A stretch of 64,000 nucleotides of DNA from Streptomyces uncialis (GTDB lineage Bacteria > Actinomycetota > Actinomycetes > Streptomycetales > Streptomycetaceae): assembly GCF_001905345.1 (NCBI RefSeq), contig NZ_LFBV01000002.1, positions 1,178,001 to 1,242,000 of the forward strand, given 5' to 3'. The position numbers and the translations under genes were made by a program. Positions 10,776-19,225 of this stretch are shown piece by piece; within the stretch, counting starts at the first letter, position 1, and each line of letters begins with the position of its first letter. The notes beneath the pieces are model-generated. The model worked only from the letters and a program-made list of their open reading frames with translations, was not told where the DNA came from and did not search any database.

Positions 10776-10829
10776 GATCCACAGTCAAGTCGAGTTATCC
10801 ACAGGCTATTTGACATTCCTGTGGACAAC
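10776..10829. promoter_or_regulatory. DnaA-box group upstream of kptA
   Basis: TTATCCACA (10796-10804, plus), its counterpart TGTGGACAA (10821-10829, minus reading TTGTCCACA) and a one-mismatch TGATCCACA (10776-10784). All share the Streptomyces DnaA-box core TCCACA. The surrounding 10722-11381 is noticeably richer in A+T than its neighbours and holds no clear gene except the tiny frame at 10988. Confidence 0.6.
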
Positions 10830-10987
10830 TCACCTAACTTTTGAGGGGGTTTGGTCAACTCTTCTATGTGTCAGTCTGTTTATGGCAAATGCGCCTAATG
10901 GCCGTGTCTGTCTGGTCTATTCTCCCTCCGCACTCATCGACTCCGAGAACCACTCCATCAGCAACAAGTGACAGCAGGAGGCCGGTT

Positions 10988-11053
10988 GTGAGCAGCGCGA
11001 GCCGTCCGTTTGCCACGCCGACGACACATCAGGAGCCGATGACAGAACGGTGA
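10988..11053 (+). CDS. possible 21-residue small ORF with a strong ribosome-binding site
   Basis: GTG 10988 follows AGCAGGAGG with 7-nt spacing and encodes 21 residues beginning VSSASRPFATPTTHQEP and ending in MTER before TGA. Reading through that TGA, the same frame stays open for about 42 further codons with a plausible composition. Only about 70 percent of third positions are G/C, low for this genome. It could be a real small protein, a leader peptide or the relic of a longer gene. Confidence 0.3.
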   Translation: MSSASRPFATPTTHQEPMTER

Positions 11054-11381
11054 ACATCCCGCTCTCACAGTCTGGTTCCGCATCGGCCGCAAGTCGGGCG
11101 AGTGCTCTCGGACGACATCCGGACCGCTGTCGCGACCTTCCCGGTTCCGACGCGCGAAGCCCGTCCGTGCGGCTGCTGAACAAGGACTCCGCGCCGTTAA
11201 CTGAGCTCACCCCGCCGCGTGGTGTGCGCTCACTCCCCCAACGCCCCTACCCCTGAGGCGACCTCGTACGGGAGGAGATCGGCCCCGGTCAACTGACGCG
11301 CACAGAAGGCGACTGGAGGCCGGATCCTCGAACTCCCCACCACTGACCGCCATTCGCTTCGTCCGGGCTCCCGGAGTGCCG

Positions 11382-13286
11382 CTACAACCGTGGCCCACGG
11401 CGGGCCAATGCGCGGAGCACACCTGGTGCGAGGCGGGACAGCAGCCGGGCCGTCCGGGCCTCGGGTGTCACCGGGACGACCGCCCGATCGTGCAGCACCG
11501 CGCGCAGCACCGCGTCGGCGACCTTCTCCGGCGGGTAGTTCCGCAAGCGGTACAGCCGCGACGACGCGCGCTGGAGCCGTTGCTCCTCCTCGGCGGAGAC
11601 CCCGGTGAACCGGGTCGTCGCGGTGATACCGGTGTTGACGATGCCGGGACAGATCGCGGAGACGCCGATCTCCCGCTCCGCCAGCTCCACGCGCAGGCAT
11701 TCGCTGAGCGTCAGCACCGCCGCCTTCGACGTGCTGTACGCGGGCAGCGCGCGCGAGGGCAGGTACGCGGCGGCCGAGGCGACGTTCACGATGTGACCGC
11801 CCTGTCCGCGCTCCGCCATCTGTCCGCCGAACAGCCGGCAGCCGTGGATGACGCCCCACAGATTGACGTCGAGGAGCTCGCGCCACTGGCCAGGGGTGGT
11901 GTCGAGGAACGACCCCGACAGGCCGATGCCCGCGTTGTTGACGAGGATGTCCACCACCCCGTGGTCGGAGGCGACCCGCGCGGCCAGTTTCTCCATCGCC
12001 CGCTCGTCACCGACGTCGACGGTCTCGCCCCAGGCGCCGGGCGCGCCCGCCTCGCGGGCCGCGAGCGCGGTGCGGGCGGCCGTCCCGGGATCGCGGTCGA
12101 CGGCGACGATCCGGGCGCCCGCTCTCGCGAAGGCCAGTGCCGTGGCCCGCCCGATCCCGCCGCCCGCACCGGTGACCAGCACCAACTGGCCCCCGAACCG
12201 CTCCGCGTACGGATCTCGGACCTGCCGGGCCGCCCGGGCAGCGCGGGACCCCTGCACCGCTCGGGGCGCGCGGGCCGACTGCGGCGTGCCGGGTGCCACC
12301 GTTTTCGGGGGGAGCGCGTCGTCGGCCAGGGCAGACGGGTCCGGTCCGACACCGGCGCCGCCACCCTCGCCGTCGACCTTGCCGTCGTCCTCGTGGCGGG
12401 TGACGAACTCCGTGATCCAGGCGGTGAGCTGGTCGGGCCGGGACCGGGGGAGCCAGTGCCGGGCGTCGACCGTCCGGCGGGTCAGCCGGGGGACCCACCG
12501 CTCCAGATCGTCGTACAGACGCGGCGACAGGAACTTGTCCCCCAGCGGGACGACGAGCTGCACGGGCGCGTGCGCGTGGGCGTCCGCGCGGGGCCGGGTC
12601 AGCCGGGCGCGGATGTTGTCGCGGTACAGCCACGCGCCGTGTGCCGCGTCGGACGGGAGCGACGCGGTCGGGTAGTCACCGGGGGGAACCTTCTCGGTGT
12701 GCTCCAGCACCTTCGGCCAGTGCCTGCCCAGCGGACCGCGCCAGGCCAGCTCCGGCAGGACGGGGGTGTGCAGCGCGTACACGTACCAGGACCTGACGCC
12801 CTGGCCGAGGAGCTGCGTCAGATGCCGGGGGGTGGGCCGGGACCTCCGGCGGGCGAGCCAGTGGCCGAAGTGGTCGAGCGAAGGGCCGGACATCGAGGTG
12901 AACGAGGCGATCCGGCCCGCGGTCCGTGCGACGGTCACGAACTCCCAGGACTGCACCGAACCCCAGTCGTGCCCCACCAGATGCACCGGGCGGTCCGGAC
13001 TCACGGCGTCCACCACGGCCACGAAGTCGTCCGTCAGCTTCCGCAGGGTGAACCCGCCGCGCAGCGGACGCGGGGCCGTCGAACCGCCGTGCCCGCGGAC
13101 GTCGTACAGCACCACATGGAAGTCCTGTGCGACGAGCCGTGCCGCGACCTCCGACCACACCTCCTTGGAGTCCGGGTAGCCGTGCACGAGCACCACGGTG
13201 GGCCGGGCGGGGTCGCCCAGCTCGGCGACGCACAGCTCCACCCCACCCGTGCGCACCCGGCGCTCACGCGCTCCACGCAGACCCAT
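11382..13286 (-). CDS. alpha/beta-hydrolase and short-chain dehydrogenase fusion, EphD-like
   Basis: 634 residues from ATG 13286, which has GAAGGGGA a few nt upstream. The first half (about 10-300) is an epoxide-hydrolase-type alpha/beta hydrolase: HGYPDSKEVW oxyanion loop and nucleophile in GHDWGSVQSW, where Asp replaces the usual Ser. A linker (about 300-360) leads to an SDR domain: VTGAGGGIGRATA (NAD(P)), NNAGIG, catalytic Ser in VASAAAYL and YSTSKAA. The same order occurs in mycobacterial EphD, linked there to lipid (mycolate) metabolism; a Streptomyces makes no mycolate, so its substrate is unknown. Confidence 0.85.
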   Translation of the reverse strand: MGLRGARERRVRTGGVELCVAELGDPARPTVVLVHGYPDSKEVWSEVAARLVAQDFHVVLYDVRGHGGSTAPRPLRGGFTLRKLTDDFVAVVDAVSPDRPVHLVGHDWGSVQSWEFVTVARTAGRIASFTSMSGPSLDHFGHWLARRRSRPTPRHLTQLLGQGVRSWYVYALHTPVLPELAWRGPLGRHWPKVLEHTEKVPPGDYPTASLPSDAAHGAWLYRDNIRARLTRPRADAHAHAPVQLVVPLGDKFLSPRLYDDLERWVPRLTRRTVDARHWLPRSRPDQLTAWITEFVTRHEDDGKVDGEGGGAGVGPDPSALADDALPPKTVAPGTPQSARAPRAVQGSRAARAARQVRDPYAERFGGQLVLVTGAGGGIGRATALAFARAGARIVAVDRDPGTAARTALAAREAGAPGAWGETVDVGDERAMEKLAARVASDHGVVDILVNNAGIGLSGSFLDTTPGQWRELLDVNLWGVIHGCRLFGGQMAERGQGGHIVNVASAAAYLPSRALPAYSTSKAAVLTLSECLRVELAEREIGVSAICPGIVNTGITATTRFTGVSAEEEQRLQRASSRLYRLRNYPPEKVADAVLRAVLHDRAVVPVTPEARTARLLSRLAPGVLRALARRGPRL

Positions 13287-13452
13287 ACCGTCCCCTTCCG
13301 ACCCGTCCACCGACCCGTCCCCGCCGGGCACGAACGCCGTGCCCGAACGCCGCCCGACCACCCCGCCCGGCCTGTGCGCTGCGTGTCCGCCACGTCACAC
13401 CAACGAATGTGACCTTGCCCGGCGGCGGCGTCAAGGTGCCCCCGGCCGGACC

Positions 13453-13461
13453 TGTGGACAA
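13453..13461 (-). promoter_or_regulatory. single DnaA box TTGTCCACA
   Basis: TGTGGACAA on the plus strand, an exact Streptomyces consensus box, in the 324-bp gap between the EphD-like gene and the ABC operon. That gap otherwise shows only the promoter near 13599. Confidence 0.45.
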
Positions 13462-13598
13462 CCGCGCCGAAGCCTTCCCTGCCTTCACCTTCCCGGGTGG
13501 TGGGCATGAGACCTGTGGGGGACACCTACGGGCACGTAATACTGGAGTCTGAGGTGAGGTCGGCACCCTGGTCTGACGACCTGTGTGGTCCGCGCCAC

Positions 13599-13604
13599 TA
13601 GCGT
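13599..13604 (+). promoter_or_regulatory. -10 element TAGCGT of a probable leaderless transcript
   Basis: TAGCGT ends 6 nt before GTG 13611; the intervening CGAACC is not a ribosome-binding site. It would drive the four-gene ABC operon. Confidence 0.5.
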
Positions 13605-13610
13605 CGAACC

Positions 13611-14684
13611 GTGAATGTGATCGCGACCGAAAGCCTGAGCAAGCGGTTCCCGCGGGTCACCGCGCTGGACCGACTCTCCATGGACATCGGACCCGGGGTG
13701 ACCGGACTCGTCGGCGCCAACGGAGCCGGTAAGTCCACTCTGATCAAGATCCTCCTGGGTCTGTCCCCCGCCACCGAAGGCCGTGCCGCCGTGCTCGGAC
13801 TCGACGTCGCCACCGACGGACCCGCCATCCGCGAGCAGGTCGGCTACATGCCGGAGCACGACTGCCTGCCGCCGGACGTCTCGGCGACCGAGTTCGTCGT
13901 GCACATGGCCCGGATGTCGGGTCTGCCGCCCACCGCGGCCCGGGAACGCACGGCGGACACCCTGCGGCACGTCGGCCTCTACGAAGAGCGTTACCGCCCC
14001 ATCGGCGGCTACTCCACGGGCATGAAGCAGCGGGTCAAGCTCGCCCAGGCCCTGGTGCACGACCCGAAGCTCGTCTTCCTCGACGAGCCGACCAACGGCC
14101 TCGACCCGGTCGGCCGGGACGACATGCTCGGCCTCATCCGCCGGGTGTACACCGACTTCGGCATCTCGGTCCTCGTCACCTCCCACCTCCTCGGCGAGCT
14201 GGAACGCACCTGCGACCACGTCGTCGTCGTGGACGGCGGCAAGCTGCTGCGCTCCAGCTCCACCACCGACTTCACACAGTCGACGGCGATCCTCGCCGTC
14301 GAGGTCACCGACACCGACGAGCACCCCGACGGCACCAAGGCGCTGCGTGACGCCCTGGACGCCCGGGGGATCACCACCGACACCGGTGGCGTACTGCCCG
14401 GCGCCGGACACATCGTGCTGCTCACGGCCGAGGGCGAGGACACCTACGACCTCGTCCGGGACGTCGTCGCCGATCTGGGCCTCGGCCTGGTCCGGATGGA
14501 ACAGCGCAGGCACCACATCGCCGAGGTGTTCCACGACGCGGACACCGCCGGACAGACCGCCGGACAGACCACCGGACAGACCGACGGACGGACCACCGGG
14601 CAGACCGACCGGGCCGGCGCCGCAGCCACCCCGGTCGCCCACGACGAGCAGAAGCGGAAGGAGGCGGTCCGTCATGGCGACTGA
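13611..14684 (+). CDS. ABC transporter ATPase (first of a two-ATPase operon)
   Basis: 357 residues: Walker A GANGAGKSTLIK, signature YSTGMKQRVKLAQAL, Walker B LVFLDEPTNGLDP, switch His in LVTSHLLGE. It ends in a hydrophilic tail of repeated GQT units (about residues 310-330). It is the motor of an ABC-2 exporter with the permease that overlaps it by 11 bp. Cargo unknown; such paired systems are usually efflux or regulatory. Confidence 0.88.
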   Translation: MNVIATESLSKRFPRVTALDRLSMDIGPGVTGLVGANGAGKSTLIKILLGLSPATEGRAAVLGLDVATDGPAIREQVGYMPEHDCLPPDVSATEFVVHMARMSGLPPTAARERTADTLRHVGLYEERYRPIGGYSTGMKQRVKLAQALVHDPKLVFLDEPTNGLDPVGRDDMLGLIRRVYTDFGISVLVTSHLLGELERTCDHVVVVDGGKLLRSSSTTDFTQSTAILAVEVTDTDEHPDGTKALRDALDARGITTDTGGVLPGAGHIVLLTAEGEDTYDLVRDVVADLGLGLVRMEQRRHHIAEVFHDADTAGQTAGQTTGQTDGRTTGQTDRAGAAATPVAHDEQKRKEAVRHGD

Positions 14685-15573
14685 ACAGCCCACGGCCGGT
14701 GCCCAGACCCAGATCCACAACATCGGCTATCGCAACTACGACGGCCCCCGTCTCGGCCGGGCCTACGCACGCCGTTCGCTCTTCTCCCAGACCCTGCGCG
14801 GGTCCTACGGGCTCGGCCGGTCCGCCAAGTCCAAGGTCCTGCCGATGCTGCTGTTCGCCGTGATGTGCGTCCCCGCACTGATCATGGTGGCGGTCGCCGT
14901 GGCGACCAACGCCAGGGAACTGCCGATCCAGTACACCCGGTACGCGGTGGTGCTCCAGGCGGTCATCGCGCTCTACCTCGCCTCCCAGGCACCCCAGGCG
15001 GTCTCCCGGGACCTGCGCTTCAAGACGGTGCCGCTGTACTTCTCACGGCCCATCGCGCACGTCGACTACGTCGTCGCCAAGTACGGCGCGATGGCGTCCG
15101 CCCTGTTCGTCCTCACCGGCGTCCCGCTGGTGATCCTCTACGTCGGCGCGCTGCTCGCCAAACTCGACTTCGCCGACCAGACCGAGGGGTTCCTGCAAGG
15201 CATGGTGTCCGTGGCCGTCCTCTCGCTGCTGTTCGCCGGGATCGGCCTGGTGATCTCCGCCGTCACACCCCGCCGGGGCTTCGGCATCGCCGCCGTCATC
15301 GCGGCGCTCACCATCTCCTACGGCGCCGTCTCCACCGTCCAGGCCATCGCCTTCGAGCAGGACAGCACCGGAGCCGTCGCCTGGCTCGGCCTGTTCTCGC
15401 CCGCCACCCTCATGGACGGCCTCAGCACCGCCTTCCTGGGCGCCGACTCCGCCTTCCCCGGCGGCCACGGACCGTCCGCCGGGCAGGGCCTTGTCTACCT
15501 GGTCGTCATCCTCGGCATCATCGCGGGCTCGTACGGCCTGATGGCGCGCCGCTACCGGAAGGTCGGACTGTGA
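14674..15573 (+). CDS. ABC-2 type permease
   Basis: 299 residues from ATG 14674, preceded by AAGGAGG. Six hydrophobic segments, starting with KVLPMLLFAVMCVPALIMVAVAV and ending with LVYLVVILGIIAGSYGLMA. The cytoplasmic N-terminus has NIGYRNYDGPRLGR, seen in Streptomyces ABC-2 permeases. Overlaps the ATPase before it and the ATPase after it, so the set is translationally coupled. Confidence 0.85.
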   Translation: MATEQPTAGAQTQIHNIGYRNYDGPRLGRAYARRSLFSQTLRGSYGLGRSAKSKVLPMLLFAVMCVPALIMVAVAVATNARELPIQYTRYAVVLQAVIALYLASQAPQAVSRDLRFKTVPLYFSRPIAHVDYVVAKYGAMASALFVLTGVPLVILYVGALLAKLDFADQTEGFLQGMVSVAVLSLLFAGIGLVISAVTPRRGFGIAAVIAALTISYGAVSTVQAIAFEQDSTGAVAWLGLFSPATLMDGLSTAFLGADSAFPGGHGPSAGQGLVYLVVILGIIAGSYGLMARRYRKVGL

Positions 15574-16481
15574 CCACGATCGAGATCGACCACGCGTCCC
15601 GCTGGTTCGGCAACGTGGTCGCCGTCAACGACATCACCATGACCATCGGCCCCGGCGTCACCGGCCTGCTCGGCCCCAACGGCGCCGGCAAGTCCACCCT
15701 CATCAACATGATGGGCGGCTTCCTCGCCCCCTCCAACGGCACGGTCACCCTCGACGGCACGACCATCTGGCGCAACGAGAAGATCTACGAGCACATCGGC
15801 ATCGTCCCCGAACGCGAGGCGATGTACGACTTCCTCACCGGCCGCGAGTTCGTCGTGGCCAACGCCGAACTGCACGGCCTCGGTGACCAGGAGGCCCAGG
15901 AGGCCCTCGCCACCGTCGCCATGGAGTACGCCCAGGACCGCAAGATCTCCACGTACAGCAAGGGCATGCGCCAGCGGGTCAAGATGGCGTCCGCCCTGGT
16001 CCACCAGCCGACCGTGCTGCTCCTCGACGAGCCGTTCAACGGCATGGACCCCCGTCAGCGCATGCACCTCATGGAACTGCTGCGCCGTATGGGCGACGAG
16101 GGCCGTACCGTCCTGTTCTCCTCGCACATCCTCGAAGAGGTCGAGCAGCTCGCTTCGCACATCGAGGTGATCGTCGCCGGGCGGCACGCGGCGAGCGGCG
16201 ACTTCCGGCGCATCCGCCGGCTGATGACCGACCGCCCGCACCTCTACACCATCCGCTCCAGCGACGACCGCGCGCTCGCCGCCGCGCTCATCGCGGACCC
16301 GTCCACCGCGGGCATCGAGGTGGACATCAGCGAGGGTGTCCTGCGGATCCAGGCGATCGACTTCGGGCGGTTCACCGCGCTGCTGCCCCGGGTCGCCCGT
16401 GCCCAGGGCATCCGGCTCCTCTCGGTCTCGCCGTCCGACGAGTCCCTTGAGTCCGTGTTCTCGTATCTGGTCGCGGCGTAG
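15570..16481 (+). CDS. ABC transporter ATPase (second of the operon)
   Basis: 303 residues from GTG 15570, a GTGA overlap with the permease stop. Walker A GPNGAGKSTLINMM, signature YSKGMRQRVKMASAL, Walker B LLLDEPFNGMDP, switch His in LFSSHILEE. The C-terminal 80 residues (IRSSDDRALAAALIADPS onward) are a regulatory domain common in ABC-2 export ATPases. Confidence 0.88.
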   Translation: MTTIEIDHASRWFGNVVAVNDITMTIGPGVTGLLGPNGAGKSTLINMMGGFLAPSNGTVTLDGTTIWRNEKIYEHIGIVPEREAMYDFLTGREFVVANAELHGLGDQEAQEALATVAMEYAQDRKISTYSKGMRQRVKMASALVHQPTVLLLDEPFNGMDPRQRMHLMELLRRMGDEGRTVLFSSHILEEVEQLASHIEVIVAGRHAASGDFRRIRRLMTDRPHLYTIRSSDDRALAAALIADPSTAGIEVDISEGVLRIQAIDFGRFTALLPRVARAQGIRLLSVSPSDESLESVFSYLVAA

Positions 16482-16492
16482 GAGGCCGAAGA

Positions 16493-17212
16493 ATGTACGA
16501 CCCCACTGTCGCCCGGCTCACCTATCGAGCCCTGCTCGGCCGCCGCCGTGCCCTGATCCTCTTCGCCCTGCCCGCCCTGCTCATCGCCATCGCCGTCGCG
16601 GTCCGGATCCTCTCGGGCGCCGACGACCAGATCGCCTCGGACGTCCTCGGCGGCTTCGCCCTGGCCACGATGGTCCCGATCATCGGTGTCATCGCCGGTA
16701 CAGGGGCGATCGCCCCCGAGATCGACGACGGCTCCGTGGTCTATCTGCTCGCCAAGCCGATCAAGCGGCCCACGATCATCTTCACCAAGCTGATCGTCGC
16801 CGTCTCGGTCACCATGGCGTTCTCCGCGCTGCCGACCTTCGCGGCGGGCTACATCCTGAACGGCAACGGCCAGCAGGTCGCCGTCGCCTACACGATCGCC
16901 GCGCTCGTCGGCTCCATCGCCTACGCCGCGCTGTTCCTGCTGCTCGGCACGATCACCCGGCACGCCGTGGTGTTCGGCCTCGTCTACGCCCTGGTCTGGG
17001 AAGCCGTGTTCGGCACCCTGGTCGCGGGAGCGCGCACGCTGAGCGTGCAGCAGTGGTCGCTGGCCGTGGCGCACGAGGTCGCCGGGAACGATCTCGTCAC
17101 CTCGGACGTGAGCCTCACCTCCGCGACGGTCCTGCTCGTCGCGGTCACCGTGCTGGCCACCTGGTACGCGGGACAGAAGCTGCGCACCCTGAAGCTGGCC
17201 GGGGAGGAGTGA
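16493..17212 (+). CDS. ABC-2 type permease, partner of the second ATPase
   Basis: 239 residues, six hydrophobic segments (for example LILFALPALLIAIAVAVRIL). GGAGG lies 7-8 nt before ATG 16493, 11 bp after the ATPase stop. Last gene of the ABC operon; the substrate is unknown. Confidence 0.85.
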   Translation: MYDPTVARLTYRALLGRRRALILFALPALLIAIAVAVRILSGADDQIASDVLGGFALATMVPIIGVIAGTGAIAPEIDDGSVVYLLAKPIKRPTIIFTKLIVAVSVTMAFSALPTFAAGYILNGNGQQVAVAYTIAALVGSIAYAALFLLLGTITRHAVVFGLVYALVWEAVFGTLVAGARTLSVQQWSLAVAHEVAGNDLVTSDVSLTSATVLLVAVTVLATWYAGQKLRTLKLAGEE

Positions 17213-17317
17213 GCGGGCCCGTGGCCCGACCCTCTTGACGGTGCTTTCACCCTCCCCCGGGAACACTGGGGGAGGGCCGCGCTGTCTCAAGGCGCCCCAC
17301 CCCAGGAAGGAGCGACG

Positions 17318-17563
17318 ATGGCAGGGGAACCGAAGCCACCGGAGGACGCCGCGGGGAGCGGCGACGAGCGGCCGGTCGACGGCATCGAGTTCGACGAGGA
17401 CTTCGTGCGGGGCGCGGAGGTCAAGGAACCGTCCGCGCGGGCCCGGATGCTGGCCGAGAAGTGGCGGTCGCAGGCGCCCGAGCCGCAGCCGTGGCGGTCG
17501 GACGAGCCGCCCGCGGGATGGTTCTGGAGCAAGGCGCGACGGCGCAAGCGGCGGAAGCGGTGA
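17318..17563 (+). CDS. small conserved hydrophilic protein, function unknown
   Basis: 81 residues, acidic first half (VDGIEFDEDFVRGAEVKEPS), a WRSQ/PWRSDEPPAGWFW aromatic segment and a very basic end (KARRRKRRKR). AAGGAGCGACG gives a good ribosome-binding site before ATG 17318. No recognised domain; the basic tail after Trp-rich residues suggests a membrane-surface or nucleic-acid role, which is a guess. Confidence 0.6.
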   Translation: MAGEPKPPEDAAGSGDERPVDGIEFDEDFVRGAEVKEPSARARMLAEKWRSQAPEPQPWRSDEPPAGWFWSKARRRKRRKR

Positions 17564-17754
17564 CCGGAAATAACCGGTGGCCTCCCGGCTCGCACCCGAG
17601 GACAGTGGTGTCCACGCCGGGTGACCGGCGGGGTACCGGGACGGAGTGCGGCGTGGCCTCCTGAGGTCCGTCACGCTCCTCGCGGGGCAGTCGGCGGAGT
17701 GCGGCGCCGGAGTTCACCCGCTCCGTCGAGTCCACTCCGTACGGGGAGCTGCCC

Positions 17755-17779
17755 GGGGGCGACCGCTTCGGTCGCCCCC
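17755..17779. terminator. perfect 11-bp GC hairpin
   Basis: GGGGGCGACCG, loop CTT, CGGTCGCCCCC. It lies 190 bp after the small protein gene and is likely its transcription terminator; no T-run follows, as usual in Streptomyces. Confidence 0.6.
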
Positions 17780-18043
17780 TCCCGGATGTTCGGCCACGCC
17801 CGTCCCCCGCCCCTCGGCTGGGCGCCCACCTGGGGCTGTCGTCCGTCTGCGGGCTGCCATCAACCGGGGCCGGGGTTCAAACCCCTCTCCTCGCGCAGTC
17901 GCAGGACTCACGTAAGGGGGTGGGCGGGAATCTCTGCCCGCAGACTCCGACGCCACCAGTACATCCACTGGACGTCCGTACCGAGCGCGTTGGAGCGAGG
18001 ACGGAGAATCCCGACCGGCCCCGCCCCGAAGAACAAACAGAAC

Positions 18044-18074
18044 GCGCCCCAAAGGGGCGCGGGGAACTGCGCGA
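18044..18074. repeat. dispersed Streptomyces intergenic repeat (hairpin plus conserved tail)
   Basis: GCGCCCC-AAA-GGGGCGC hairpin directly followed by GGGGAACTGCGCG. This combination is familiar from many Streptomyces intergenic regions. It sits in the 676-bp gap 17564-18239, which otherwise has the terminator at 17755 and no visible gene. A following run (CACAGGAACAAGTACGCCCACC) resembles the 45-bp repeat at 33033. Confidence 0.55.
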
Positions 18075-18239
18075 AACCACCGAGCGACGGCACAGGAACA
18101 AGTACGCCCACCCGGACAGACCTCGGGCCACGCGACACAACGCACGCGGCACGAGGCACAGGACCACGCGGCACGGGGCCACGCGGCACAAGGGGACCGC
18201 GGCACAGGGCGAGGGGCGCGACCCATGACCCCCCTGGGA

Positions 18240-19151
18240 TCAGGCCAGGTGTCGTTCCAGGACCCGCGCGATCCCCTCGTCCTCGTTGGACGCCGTCACC
18301 TCGTCCGCCACCGCCCGCAACGCGTCATGCGCGTTGCCCATCGCCACCCCGTACCCGGCCCACGCGAACATGGGAATGTCATTGGGCATGTCCCCGAAGG
18401 CGATCGTCTCGGCCGCCTTCACCCCCAGCCGCCGCGCCGCCAGCGAAAGCCCCGTCGCCTTCGTGAGCCCGGCGGGAAGGATCTCCACTATCCCGGGCCC
18501 GGCCATGACCACCCCGACCAGGCCGCCCACGGCCTGGTGCGCGGCGGCGGCCAGCTCGTCGTCGCCGAGCGTGGGGTGCTGGAGGTACAGCTTGTTCAGC
18601 GGACGCTCCCACATGTCGGAGCGGTCGGTGAACGGGATGTAGGGCAGCGGACCGCCCTCGTCGGTCAGATAGCCGGGGCCGACGAGCACATCCCCGTCCA
18701 GCCCGTCCCGGCTCGCGGCCAGCGCCAGCGGACCCACCTCGGCCTCGATCTTGCCGAGCGCGAGCGCCGCGACCTGCCGGTCGAGGGTCACCGAGGTGAG
18801 CAGCCGGTGGGCCCCCGCGTCGTACACCTGGGCGCCCTGCGCGCAGACCGCGAGCCCCTCGTACCCGAGGGCGTCGAGGATGTGCCGGGTCCAGGGCACG
18901 GCGCGCCCCGTCACGACGATGTGCGCGGCCCCCGCGGCGGTGGCCGCCGCGAGCGCGGCACGGGTGCGCTCGGAAACGGTGTGATCCCCGCGCAGAAGCG
19001 TTCCGTCAAGATCGGTGGCGACCAGTCGGTAGGGGAACACCGCGTCGGGCCCGGAGCCGCCGGGCCGCGCGGACGGCACGGTGGACGACGGGGCGGCGGA
19101 CGGTACGACGGCGGAGCGGGTGGGCTCGGCGGGGATCGACGCGGGACTCAC
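18240..19151 (-). CDS. Cof-type HAD-IIB phosphatase (second copy)
   Basis: 303 residues from GTG 19151, 74 bp after the serS stop on the same strand. Motif I RLVATDLDGTLLRGDH, motif II IVVTGRAVPW, Lys in LTKATGLSLAARRLG and motif IV TIAFGDMPNDIPMFAWAG. Related to the HAD at 4243-5115, and the same phosphatase class; substrate unknown. The first 37 residues are low complexity and the start is not firmly set. Probably co-transcribed with serS. Confidence 0.8.
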   Translation of the reverse strand: MSPASIPAEPTRSAVVPSAAPSSTVPSARPGGSGPDAVFPYRLVATDLDGTLLRGDHTVSERTRAALAAATAAGAAHIVVTGRAVPWTRHILDALGYEGLAVCAQGAQVYDAGAHRLLTSVTLDRQVAALALGKIEAEVGPLALAASRDGLDGDVLVGPGYLTDEGGPLPYIPFTDRSDMWERPLNKLYLQHPTLGDDELAAAAHQAVGGLVGVVMAGPGIVEILPAGLTKATGLSLAARRLGVKAAETIAFGDMPNDIPMFAWAGYGVAMGNAHDALRAVADEVTASNEDEGIARVLERHLA

Positions 19152-19225
19152 TGGCTGATCGGCTCCAAGCTGCGTTCGCTGCGGGCGGCCCGCGCCCACG
19201 GGCCGGGCCTGCCCCCTGCTTCGGT

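Noticed and set aside
17866..17890. GGGGTTCAAACCCC looks like a tRNA T-loop
   Set aside because: No matching acceptor, D-arm or anticodon arm can be built around it on either strand.
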